This document shows positions 17,805-26,190 of a DNA stretch of 64,000 nucleotides, piece after piece. The translations under genes were made by a program, and so were the position numbers. Source of the DNA: Chlamydia felis Fe/C-56 (GTDB lineage: Bacteria > Chlamydiota > Chlamydiia > Chlamydiales > Chlamydiaceae). Position 1 is the first letter of the stretch. Every line of letters begins with the position of its first letter. The stretch spans positions 1-64,000 of the forward strand of contig NC_007899.1 in NCBI RefSeq assembly GCF_000009945.1. Reading direction: 5' to 3'. The notes beneath the pieces were generated by a model. It saw only the letters and a program-made list of their open reading frames with translations. It did not search any database and was not told the origin of the DNA.

Positions 17805-18347
17805 TTAGGCTAAAAATACTTGGGATAGGGGAATGTCATGAGGTTCTCTAGGAAGAACCCGGATTTTTTGTTCTTTAAATCCCACACCTATGGTGATGGG
17901 GTGCGGATTTTTTTCTAACCAACGATCATAACAACCTCCTCCATAACCAAGACGATAGAGATCATCATCAAAGGCTAAAGCAGGAATAAGAACATGGGTA
18001 ATTTCTTTTGAGGAGATGGGCTTTAGGTTGAACTCAGAAAGATATAGGGGGTGTGTGATCTTGAACAGGACTTCTAAAGAAGGCACTTGGATAGGAGTCA
18101 GTTCGTGATTATTGACTTGCGGTAGGGCTAAAGAGAACTTTTGGACAAGAATTTGGTTGGCTAAATCTATGTTAATTTCTGACCGAAAGGGGATGAAGGA
18201 AAGTACGAAACTTTCCTGTGGAAAATCAGAAACAAAAGAAGCAACTGCTTGAGCGGCCTGCGATAGCCGGGGTTCTTGTATGGATTGCCGTAGAGAAGAA
18301 AAGAGCTTACGTTGCTTCTTTTTTTCGGCAATTATAGTCATATCCAT
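17805..18347 (-). CDS. ygfA: 5-formyltetrahydrofolate cyclo-ligase
   Basis: ATP-dependent conversion of 5-formyl-THF to 5,10-methenyl-THF, returning stored folate to one-carbon metabolism. The 180-residue length fits. Family marks are the Lys/Arg-rich N-terminus (KKKQRKLFSSLRQ), SFIPFRSEINI in the middle, and the C-terminal ALAFDDDLYRLGYGGGCYDRWL with PHPITIGVGF. It begins 2 bases after the stop of the CT648-like gene, so it is the last gene of that minus-strand operon. Linkage to folate genes 1.5 kb away may be coincidental. Confidence 0.92.
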   Translation of the reverse strand: MDMTIIAEKKKQRKLFSSLRQSIQEPRLSQAAQAVASFVSDFPQESFVLSFIPFRSEINIDLANQILVQKFSLALPQVNNHELTPIQVPSLEVLFKITHPLYLSEFNLKPISSKEITHVLIPALAFDDDLYRLGYGGGCYDRWLEKNPHPITIGVGFKEQKIRVLPREPHDIPLSQVFLA

Positions 18348-18349
18348 AT

Positions 18350-19627
18350 CTAATTAATCAGGGGTTTACCGTCTTGATAAGGGATCTTTTTGGTAATTGT
18401 TCCCGAAGATGTGAAGAATACAGCTGTTCCACAACCTTTGTCTATCTTAGAGTAAGGATGTCGCTCTCCTGGACGGAAATACTCTCCTTTTATAAGTAGC
18501 TCATTGTCGTATTCTTCGGTAGCCATGATCTGCCCCTCAGGATAATACAAAGTTAGCAGTCCTGATTTTTTATTGTTTATTAGTTCCTTACAACTTTCCA
18601 AAGAACCGTTTGGATACCAAGTTTTTACTGGCCCCTGTAAAATGCCGTGGTTCCAAGTTAAAAGAAGCTTAGATTTTCCTGTGTCAGGGTAAAAAAATAG
18701 TTCCTCACCATGTTTTACTCCGTCAACTAGGGCATATGTTTGAAGAATTTGTTCTCCAAGACTATCAAACACAGTAACTTTTCCACGGGCTTCTCCACGC
18801 ACGAATATTCGAGTTTCTACAATAGAGTGTTTCCCATAGATGGCTTGAGTTCCATTGCCATTGATGATTTCAGAGAATACTTGGTGTGTTTGCGGATCTA
18901 CATAATAGCCTTTTAATAATAATCCTTTATCATACTCCTCTTCAGAAAGCACAATATTAGAACGTTCTTCATAGCGTATGGATATTCCATGTTTTTCACC
19001 GTCTAAATACGAGAGCTTTTTCAGTAAAAAGCCTTCTGGTGTGTAGGTTAAGAAATCACCATGAGCTCGTCCTTTATGATAAGAACATTCTTTCCATGTC
19101 TGACCGTTGGGGTGGTAGTAGTACGAAGTTCCCTGAAGTAAACCTTTATCATAGTTGATGGCTGCTTCCAATAATCCCTCATCACTATGTGCGAGTGTTG
19201 TTCCGTGGAATAGCCATCCGGATTCTGCGGAAGGGTGAAGATCTGCTATTCCTCCTATAACCTCCGCTTGAATTTTAATTTTCCCATTGCTGTGCCATTC
19301 TCGATAACGCCCGCAAGCACGATTATTCACACATTCAAGATATTGTTTTAGCTGACCGTTAGGATGGTATGTTGTCAAACAAGAGACATTCTCGCCTCGT
19401 GTGTTTTTATACATACGCATAACTTTTTGATAGGGCTGGGGAGACAGGAAATCCACCCTAGCATACTTCTTTAGCTTCTCTTTAGAGCAAACTGTTTCTG
19501 ACAAGCCATTCCTATCAATGATATTGATTCCTGTTAAAGTCAGCTTCTCATAAGTTCCGGCTGCGTAACCAGGAGTTGTAAAGAAGAAACATAGAAGGAA
19601 TAAGCTTAAAATTTTTCTTATAACCAT
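18350..19627 (-). CDS. Exported MORN-repeat (YwqK-like) protein (CT648-like)
   Basis: The 425-residue protein has a signal peptide (about 1-22, ending PGYAA) followed by at least six copies of a beta-hairpin repeat. The pattern is YHPNGQ...E, WHSNGK, YHPNGQTWKE, YTPEGFLLK, WYPNGSLESCKE and YYPEGQIMATEE. This is the MORN-variant repeat of YwqK-type proteins. It is probably periplasmic or on the outer surface. Its start overlaps the end of the CT647-like gene by 10 bases. Function is unknown; co-transcription with a possible secretion or pilus module suggests an envelope role. Confidence 0.8.
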   Translation of the reverse strand: MVIRKILSLFLLCFFFTTPGYAAGTYEKLTLTGINIIDRNGLSETVCSKEKLKKYARVDFLSPQPYQKVMRMYKNTRGENVSCLTTYHPNGQLKQYLECVNNRACGRYREWHSNGKIKIQAEVIGGIADLHPSAESGWLFHGTTLAHSDEGLLEAAINYDKGLLQGTSYYYHPNGQTWKECSYHKGRAHGDFLTYTPEGFLLKKLSYLDGEKHGISIRYEERSNIVLSEEEYDKGLLLKGYYVDPQTHQVFSEIINGNGTQAIYGKHSIVETRIFVRGEARGKVTVFDSLGEQILQTYALVDGVKHGEELFFYPDTGKSKLLLTWNHGILQGPVKTWYPNGSLESCKELINNKKSGLLTLYYPEGQIMATEEYDNELLIKGEYFRPGERHPYSKIDKGCGTAVFFTSSGTITKKIPYQDGKPLIN

Positions 19628-20202
19628 CGACTTATAGCCTCAGCATTTATGGACCACACCTGATTATTTAATGGCGTAGTCAGTTTTGTCATTTCCCAAT
19701 GAGTGAAGAAAGCCAAAGGTGCGCAGGGATTAGTAGCGTCGAGTAAGTAAAAGAGTTCTTCAAGATTATCGTTGTCAGCTTCTATAGGATTTTCCAGATG
19801 TAGAGATACGAGATCTTCGGAAACCTGTCCAAAGGACCATACCACCTGGTTGTTGGCTGAAAGAAAAATTTGTTTTCTACAGCTAACCTCTTTACTCTGA
19901 GAAATCAGGGAATTTTCTTTGAGAGAAGCTAACAGATCTTGTTCTTTCCCCAATAAACGAATGCTCTTACTTGCCTGAAGGAATTTTTGTGATTGGATGT
20001 TTTCGTGTTGTTGTTTGAGGATTTCATTCTTTTTCCTAATTAGATCTGCTTGGTTTTTCATCACTTTTAGGGTAAGAATATGCGAGTGTAGGGCTTCCCA
20101 GCGTTTTGTTGTTTGGACGTGTTTGTAAACGATGCCGGCAATAGGAAGACAACTAACCAAACTTAAAGCGATAAGAGAGCAAACTAAAGACCATTTTTTC
20201 AT
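19618..20202 (-). CDS. Bitopic inner-membrane coiled-coil protein, GspM/PilO-like candidate (CT647-like)
   Basis: 194 residues: a short cytosolic N-terminus (MKKWS), one membrane helix (about 6-26), a coiled coil (about 40-100) rich in Lys, Gln and Leu, and a small C-terminal alpha/beta domain. This layout matches PilO and GspM. Its start codon overlaps the stop of the upstream PilM/GspL-like gene by 4 bases (ATGA). No sequence motif proves the relationship; layout and neighbour are the evidence. It could also be an unrelated chlamydial membrane protein. Confidence 0.65.
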   Translation of the reverse strand: MKKWSLVCSLIALSLVSCLPIAGIVYKHVQTTKRWEALHSHILTLKVMKNQADLIRKKNEILKQQHENIQSQKFLQASKSIRLLGKEQDLLASLKENSLISQSKEVSCRKQIFLSANNQVVWSFGQVSEDLVSLHLENPIEADNDNLEELFYLLDATNPCAPLAFFTHWEMTKLTTPLNNQVWSINAEAISRWL

Positions 20203-21596
20203 GGGAGCTCCTGGGAAACCATAGTAAATTGTAACTCAAAAGTGTGTCCGCTACATGTTTTGCGAACATTAGAAAGAGAGGGATGTAGGGATATTTTTCG
20301 GAGAAACTCAGATGCTTCTTCAGGATTTCCTTCACCCCTAACGGTAATATTGGCTTTGTAAGGTAGGGAGGGGTTTTGTTGAGAAGGAAATGAAATCAGG
20401 GAATAACGAAAATATGAAAGTTTCACAGATGTCGTGTTCTGCGCTAGAGAGGAGAGAAATAGCATTGTTTCTTTGCTTGTCGGAATTGTAGGTAGATAAG
20501 GGTATTCGGGACGCGTGCTCGAAGATATTTCGTTGAGAAGGGCTTCTTCTGTGGCGCGAAGAGATTTAGGCTTTGTGGGGGTTTCTGGACAGACTAGAGC
20601 GAAATGTTCCCGCACTCGGTGAGAAAGAGAGGCTAGTTTTACAGTAGAGCCTATACCTACAATTACTGAGGATAGCAAAGCGAGTTTCCCTATGACATAT
20701 GCCGAGCGTTTAAACCAATGTTTTAGAGATTCTGTGGTATTAAAAATAGGGTTGTAGGGAAACACGAGAGTCCCTTTAGAGGCTCCGTGATATGCCGTAG
20801 TAATAGCGTCACCATAGTTCGCCCATTCTTCTTCTTCTAAACCAAAAGTCATTGTTTGGCAGGTAATCAATGGTAGAGAAAGTTTTTGTTCTAAAGATTT
20901 TTTTAGCGTTTCGGGAAGTCGCACCGTGTGAATAGCCGTTAGCTCTACGGAAGGGAACACTTCCCTTACGTAATCCAACGTGGATAAAATATGCTCACAG
21001 TCTGTCATCGAGGAGTTACAGAACGAACGGGAGACGAAAACCGACCCGTTTAGAACAAAAAGACATGTAGTTTCAGAAGAACCCGTGTAAACTAAGAAAT
21101 AAACGGGAAGAGCCTTTAAAGGTGTTTGTTGAACCAGGGAAAAGATGTCTGCGGGCTGGCAAGACACTGTATCTGGAAATATACGTACTTTGTGTAGGAG
21201 TGTTACTTCGCGTTCTACTGTGGCTTTAGGGGTTATCCATAAAGTTACTGGGGTTTCCCCTTTCTCATTCCTTTTTCCAAGACTAGGAGCGACAACTAAA
21301 GAGTTCCATGGGAAGGCTGCATTAGTTTCTAAATCTGTTAAAGCTATTTTTAAAATATTTTTTTTATTTTTTAATGAAGAAAGCGAGCTTCTAATTAAAC
21401 TATCGGTTCCTCTTAAAGAAAAGGTGATTGGCGTTGTCAAATATTTTTTTGGAGGCTGCCATGTTTGATCTTCGAAGATCTGCTCACAGTGGGAAACTAT
21501 CCATCCTTTACATGTTTTCTGCAAAATTGCTATTTTAATAGTATTGTTTGCGTCTTGGGTTACCCCAATGTGGTATATGGGTAGTTTAAAATCCAT
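20199..21596 (-). CDS. PilM/GspL-like actin-fold protein with membrane helix and PilN-like domain (CT646-like)
   Basis: 465 residues. The N-terminal 280 residues show a PilM/GspL-like pattern: an early strand pair (YHIGVTQDANNTIKIAIL), a later nucleotide-fold-like segment (VYFLVYTGSSETTCLFVLNG at about 167-186) and a following S-R-x-F turn. One membrane helix lies near 305-322. The remaining periplasmic part, with paired short helices and a final beta-rich segment (NITVRGEGNPEEASEFLRKI), resembles PilN or the C-terminus of GspL. It is the first gene of the operon CT646-CT647-CT648-ygfA. Chlamydiae have other type II secretion genes elsewhere; assignment as their GspL is my inference. Confidence 0.7.
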   Translation of the reverse strand: MDFKLPIYHIGVTQDANNTIKIAILQKTCKGWIVSHCEQIFEDQTWQPPKKYLTTPITFSLRGTDSLIRSSLSSLKNKKNILKIALTDLETNAAFPWNSLVVAPSLGKRNEKGETPVTLWITPKATVEREVTLLHKVRIFPDTVSCQPADIFSLVQQTPLKALPVYFLVYTGSSETTCLFVLNGSVFVSRSFCNSSMTDCEHILSTLDYVREVFPSVELTAIHTVRLPETLKKSLEQKLSLPLITCQTMTFGLEEEEWANYGDAITTAYHGASKGTLVFPYNPIFNTTESLKHWFKRSAYVIGKLALLSSVIVGIGSTVKLASLSHRVREHFALVCPETPTKPKSLRATEEALLNEISSSTRPEYPYLPTIPTSKETMLFLSSLAQNTTSVKLSYFRYSLISFPSQQNPSLPYKANITVRGEGNPEEASEFLRKISLHPSLSNVRKTCSGHTFELQFTMVSQELP

Positions 21597-21693
21597 AGTA
21601 CGGTGTTCTTAAAAAATAAAGGTAACCATTTTAAAGAATAAATGGCTGTTTTTCAAGAAAAACACATATTAATTGTTTATAAAGGGAAAAGAA

Positions 21694-21990
21694 ATGGTAT
21701 CTTATTTTTTGAAAGCGGCTATTAATGTTTATAGTTTTTTAATTTTGGTGTATATTCTTGCCTCTTGGGTTCCTGAATGCCACAATGCAAAATGGTACCA
21801 GTATGTATATAAGTGCGTAGAGCCTTATCTGGCTTTGTTTAGAAAATTTATTCCTCGTATTGGTTTCATCGATATTAGCCCTTTGATTGCTCTACTTTGC
21901 TTAGAGGCTGTTCCTTTTATTGTGATACGAACCCTGAGGTTTGTTATTCTTAATATTTTTCAGTCTCCATGGCTTCTTCAATACATATAG
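21694..21990 (+). CDS. YggT-family membrane protein (CT645-like)
   Basis: 98 residues with two hydrophobic helices (about 8-27 and 65-90) separated by a loop containing WYQYVYKCVEPYLALFRKFIPRIGFIDISP, the YggT family signature (the family's RxxxP and DxSP elements). The ATG at 21694 has AAAGGGA seven bases upstream; a TTG at 21673 is rejected. It overlaps the dus gene by 22 bases. YggT proteins are linked to osmotic tolerance and cell-division placement in other bacteria; the role here is not known. Confidence 0.85.
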   Translation: MVSYFLKAAINVYSFLILVYILASWVPECHNAKWYQYVYKCVEPYLALFRKFIPRIGFIDISPLIALLCLEAVPFIVIRTLRFVILNIFQSPWLLQYI

Positions 21991-22988
21991 GAAATATTTT
22001 ACTAAAATCCCCTATTGTTTACGCACCCCTAGCGGGTTTTTCAGATTATCCCTATCGGAGAATGTCTTCGCTTTACGGTCTTCCAGCTTTAATGTTTTGT
22101 GAGATGGTGAAGATCGAGGGCTTGCACTATTCTCCTTCGCGTACCCTCAAACTTCTAGAATATTCTGAATCCATGCGTCCTATAGGAGGACAGCTTTGTG
22201 GTAGCAAACCTGAGATGGCTGGAGAAGCCGCTAAGGTATTAGAAGGATTGGGTTTTGATTTAATAGACTTAAACTGCGGTTGCCCTACAGATAGAATTAC
22301 TAAAGATGGTAGTGGGTCAGGCCTATTAAAGACTCCAGAGCTTATTGGAAAAGTTTTGGAAAAGATTATCGGGTCTGTATCCATTCCTGTTACTGTAAAA
22401 ATACGTTCAGGGTGGGACGGAAATAACATTAATGTGGAAGAAACAGTGCGCATTATTAAAGAGGCGGGAGCGAGTGCTGTTTTTGTACATGGAAGGACTC
22501 GTGCTCAGGGATATGTTGGTCCTAGTAATCTTGAATACATAGCACGAGCAAAAGCCGCGGCGGGGAAGGATTTTCCTGTATTTGGCAATGGGGATGTGTT
22601 TTCTCCAGAAGCCGCTAAGCTAATGTTAGACTCTACGGGATGTGATGGAGTCCTTGTTGCTCGTGGTACTATGGGGGCCCCTTGGATAGCGCGCCAAATT
22701 GAAGATTATCTTACGACAGGGACGTATCAGAAAATGCCCTTCTCTACGAGAAAACAAGCTTTTCTCCAGCACTTACATTGGGTAGAGGAGTACTATCAAA
22801 GTGAAGCAAAGTTTCTTTGTGAAACAAGAAAACTTTGCGGACATTATCTCATATCCGCTGCTAAAGTAAGATTTCTTCGTTCAGCTTTATCTAAAGCTAC
22901 GTCTGTGCAAGCAGTTTATCAGCTTATCGAGGCTTATGAAGAATCCGATGATGAGCCTAGGGATCAACCAGACTTAAACAAGTGCTGA
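21969..22988 (+). CDS. dus: tRNA-dihydrouridine synthase
   Basis: FMN- and NADPH-dependent reduction of uridine to dihydrouridine in the tRNA D-loop. The 339-residue TIM-barrel protein has PLAGFSDYPYRR at 20-31, the active-site Cys105 in LNCGCPTDRI, VKIRSGWD, VHGRTRAQGY and FGNGDVFSPE. The subfamily (A, B or C) cannot be assigned safely from sequence. It overlaps yggT by 22 bases and converges on topA, overlapping it by 25 bases tail to tail. Confidence 0.93.
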   Translation: MASSIHIGNILLKSPIVYAPLAGFSDYPYRRMSSLYGLPALMFCEMVKIEGLHYSPSRTLKLLEYSESMRPIGGQLCGSKPEMAGEAAKVLEGLGFDLIDLNCGCPTDRITKDGSGSGLLKTPELIGKVLEKIIGSVSIPVTVKIRSGWDGNNINVEETVRIIKEAGASAVFVHGRTRAQGYVGPSNLEYIARAKAAAGKDFPVFGNGDVFSPEAAKLMLDSTGCDGVLVARGTMGAPWIARQIEDYLTTGTYQKMPFSTRKQAFLQHLHWVEEYYQSEAKFLCETRKLCGHYLISAAKVRFLRSALSKATSVQAVYQLIEAYEESDDEPRDQPDLNKC

Positions 22989-25552
22989 TTTAGTAGTTTG
23001 GGCAGTTGGAACATATCCACGGGTTCTGGGCCAATAACCCCTCGGAATTTATCGTCAGGAATTAACATCTTTTTATTTTCGGGGGACTGGAGATTATGGT
23101 CCTTGATATATTTCCAGATTTTCTTAGTCGCTTCCCCCCGTGCTACCGGCTCGTTACCGATCATTTGAGCAAGTTGAGGAGAGGGGATAAGTAGAGATCC
23201 TGCTTTAGGAGTTTTGGTTGTTTCCTTAGCACTTTTCTTTTTCTTTGCTGTTGTTTTCGTAGTTTTGCTACTTGCTTTCGTTGTGGATTTTTTCTTACTT
23301 GTAGTTTTCTTTTCGTAAGGGGTCTTCTGCGTTCCTGTATACTTTGTTATAACAGCATCGATAGTATTGCCGATCACACTGCAATCGGGATACTCTGAGC
23401 AAGAATAGAACGTTTTATTGTAACGGGAGCGCTTTTTAAAGATTTTTCCAGAGCAACCAATTGCTGGGCAAGGAATCGGCTCTTCTGTTTCTACTTCTTC
23501 TCCTTTCTTATGGAGGGAAATTGTGCCGCGACATTTAGGATAGTTTAGGCATCCCAAAAATGTACCGAAACGTCCATGGCGGACCTTCATTTCCCCTCCA
23601 CAAACAGGACAAGGACTATCCCATGGAGTCTCAACAGCATAGTCGTCTTTATTAAAAGCGAGCTCTTCTTCAGAAGTTTTAAAATCGCATTCAGGATATT
23701 CTGAGCATCCATAAAAATAGCGATTTTTTGCCCAGATTTTTACAAGTTTTCCTTTATGGCATGCTGAACAATCGATGTCAGTCACAACACGGGGTATAAC
23801 AGCTTCTTTTTCTGCAGTAGTTACTACGGGAAGAAACTGATCCCAGAACTCTTTAAGAAGCAATTTCCAGGATTTTTTATTGTCAGCTATAAGTTCTAGC
23901 TCATCTTCCATAAGAGCTGTAAAACCTATATCCATAATTCGAGGAAAATTTGTCTCAAGGAACTGTGAAATGATTTTTCCTAGTTCTGTAGGGCGTAGGC
24001 GCTGGTTTTCCTTAATTGTATACTCACGACTTTGAATTTTATTCATAATCGTTGCGTATGTAGAAGGACGGCCAATACCAGATTTTTCCAGTTCTTTTAC
24101 TAAAGAGGCCTCTGTAAATCTCGGAAGAGGTTTTGTGAAGGCTTGTTCTGCAGAAACCTTTTCCTTATCTAAAATATCTTGAGCGTGTAGCTGAGGAAGA
24201 GAGGGGTTTTCTTCTTCGGCTACATCATCGTCTATTTTTTCTTCGTATACGGCAAGGAAACCTTTAAATTTCAGCAAAGATCCAGAAGCACGTAGGTCTA
24301 TTTTCACATTTGTGGAAATCGTCATAGCTAACGTATCATAAATCGCAGGATTCATCTGTGAGGCTACGAAACGTTTCCAAATGAGAGAATAGAGCATATG
24401 CTGATCGTTAGTCAGTTTTCCCTGGAGTTTATCTGGAGATAAATGAATATCTGTAGGACGAATTGCTTCATGGGCATCCTGAGTCATCTTTTTTGATGTA
24501 TAAAGATTAGGAGTTTTTGGAAGATACTCTTGTCCAAACGTATCTTGTATATAATCCCTAACATTATTTAATGCCTCAGGGTCTATACGTACGGAATCAG
24601 TACGCATGTATGTAATTAATCCTGTTGCATCTTCGTTATCTAATTCAACGCCTTCATATAATGTTTGAGCAACCGACATTGTCTTTGAAGAAGAAAATCT
24701 GAAATGGCGGCTCGCCTCCTGTTGCAAAGTCGAGGTAATAAAGGGTGGTGCAGCATTACGTCGTTTTTCTTTAGCTTCTACGCGAGTCACCCTGTAAGAA
24801 GCGTCTTCTAAAAGCTCAGCATAATGTTGGGCTTTAGCTTCGGAGTTAATTAACAGAATTTCATCTTCTGTTTTCCCTTTAGGGAGTTCCTTTTCCCATT
24901 TCTTCCCATCCGCAGAATATAGATGCGCCCAAAATGTTTTTGAGGTTTTGGGATCTTGGAGAAAAACGCGAATATTCCAGTATTCAGTGGGAACGAAGGC
25001 TTCTATGGCTTTTTCGCGATCTACAACAAGCTTTAGCGCAACAGATTGCACACGTCCGGCGGATATTCCCGATCGCTGCTGAAGTTTGCGACTTAGAATA
25101 GGGGAGATCTTATATCCCACAATACGGTCCAATAGGCGGCGGGCTTGTTGGGCATTTACTAAAGCCATATCGATTTCTCGAGGATGCTTTAGAGCTTCAT
25201 TAACAGCGCCTTTGGTAATTGCATTAAAGGAAACCCTTTGAATCTGTGTATTTTTGGGAAGCTGATTCGCAATATGCCAGGCTATAGCTTCTCCTTCTCT
25301 ATCGGGGTCAGGAGATAGATAGACAACGTCACAACTGGAAGCTAATTTGCAAATTTGATTGATAACTTCTTGTTTGTCAGGAAGAATTTGATAATCTGGT
25401 TCGAAATCATGCTCGATATCGATACCGAACGTCTTAGCAGGAAGATCAACAACATGTCCTAGTGATGAAGCAAAAATAAAACCTTTCCCTAAGAGCTTTT
25501 GCAAGGTTTTTATTTTAGCGGGAGATTCCACTACGATTAAGGATTTTTTCAT
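22964..25552 (-). CDS. topA: DNA topoisomerase I with C-terminal SWIB domain
   Basis: Type IA topoisomerase relaxing negative supercoils. The 862-residue protein has the Toprim domain with the acidic triad SPDPDREGEA near 80-89 and catalytic Tyr315 in GLITYMRTDS. Three four-cysteine zinc modules follow the core (starting CSACHKG, CPVCGGEMK and CPAIGCSG). A Lys/Thr/Ser-rich, histone-tail-like linker covers about 745-785. A SWIB/MDM2-type domain (786-862) closes the protein; this fusion is characteristic of chlamydiae. SWIB domains are otherwise found mainly in eukaryotic chromatin remodellers. Its 3' end overlaps dus. Confidence 0.97.
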   Translation of the reverse strand: MKKSLIVVESPAKIKTLQKLLGKGFIFASSLGHVVDLPAKTFGIDIEHDFEPDYQILPDKQEVINQICKLASSCDVVYLSPDPDREGEAIAWHIANQLPKNTQIQRVSFNAITKGAVNEALKHPREIDMALVNAQQARRLLDRIVGYKISPILSRKLQQRSGISAGRVQSVALKLVVDREKAIEAFVPTEYWNIRVFLQDPKTSKTFWAHLYSADGKKWEKELPKGKTEDEILLINSEAKAQHYAELLEDASYRVTRVEAKEKRRNAAPPFITSTLQQEASRHFRFSSSKTMSVAQTLYEGVELDNEDATGLITYMRTDSVRIDPEALNNVRDYIQDTFGQEYLPKTPNLYTSKKMTQDAHEAIRPTDIHLSPDKLQGKLTNDQHMLYSLIWKRFVASQMNPAIYDTLAMTISTNVKIDLRASGSLLKFKGFLAVYEEKIDDDVAEEENPSLPQLHAQDILDKEKVSAEQAFTKPLPRFTEASLVKELEKSGIGRPSTYATIMNKIQSREYTIKENQRLRPTELGKIISQFLETNFPRIMDIGFTALMEDELELIADNKKSWKLLLKEFWDQFLPVVTTAEKEAVIPRVVTDIDCSACHKGKLVKIWAKNRYFYGCSEYPECDFKTSEEELAFNKDDYAVETPWDSPCPVCGGEMKVRHGRFGTFLGCLNYPKCRGTISLHKKGEEVETEEPIPCPAIGCSGKIFKKRSRYNKTFYSCSEYPDCSVIGNTIDAVITKYTGTQKTPYEKKTTSKKKSTTKASSKTTKTTAKKKKSAKETTKTPKAGSLLIPSPQLAQMIGNEPVARGEATKKIWKYIKDHNLQSPENKKMLIPDDKFRGVIGPEPVDMFQLPKLLNQHLFKSG

Positions 25553-26190
25553 TAATATTAAATGGCGAGCTCCGCATTGTATTCGGAGTAAAAACGCCTC
25601 TCCTTTTTTATTGTTTTTGTTCCCTATCTAAAAAAACCCTCATGCAAGCATCTATTATTTATTGCAAGCTTTCACTACGAACGTGAATGACAGCTCAATG
25701 TAATAGCGGGCAAGCTGGAACTTTTGACAATAATCTCCTTACATGAAGAGTAAATCTTCAAAATAAAGAAGGGTTAAAAATAGGTAGTTTTGTTTTTCTC
25801 CTAGAGGAAAATACCGTTTATTATTGAGAATTTTCTCATCTCTATAATTTCTACGATCTGCAGAGTTCATTCTCAACATGCAACGTGTTAAGAGCACAAC
25901 ACCCTAATTTTTTCACAGAGATTTAGCCAGAGGCCCTGGCACATCCTAATGGTTATTCAGTATGAGGTAGATTCTTTTCAAGGGAATAATGTAATACTTA
26001 AGGAATGTAGCTCTGCAAGAAAACTTTAATAAGAATCTTTCTTGTTTTTGAATTTTGGAAAGATAAGACACAAATCTTACATCTGATAGAGTTTTTATTA
26101 AGAAAATCTCCTGATATTGGATTTGACGCCATTTTTGATTTTAACTGTAGGCAAGCAGTATTTCTAATCTTAGCAACATGGAACTAGAAC
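25553..26190. other. 638-base intergenic region between divergent topA and the HExxH gene
   Basis: The longest gene-free stretch of the window. No tRNA, rRNA or open frame of note is seen. A small hairpin (CTCCG/CGGAG, 25570-25588) lies just before topA, in its leader. GCAAGC occurs four times (about 25645, 25662, 25710 and 26151), too short to call a repeat. Promoters for both divergent genes should lie here. A small RNA is possible but not supported by sequence alone. Confidence 0.4.

Noticed and set aside
17392-18350. 6S RNA next to ygfA, as in E. coli
   Set aside because: In E. coli 6S lies upstream of ygfA. Here only 2 bases separate ygfA from the preceding gene, and no long hairpin with a central bubble was seen on the other side.
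25724-25760. TTGACA upstream of the HExxH gene as promoter
   Set aside because: No acceptable -10 element at 16-18 bases, and the gene start is more than 430 bases away.
25640-26160. Repeated GCAAGC motif as a repeat array
   Set aside because: Six-base words at irregular spacing; expected by chance in AT-rich DNA.
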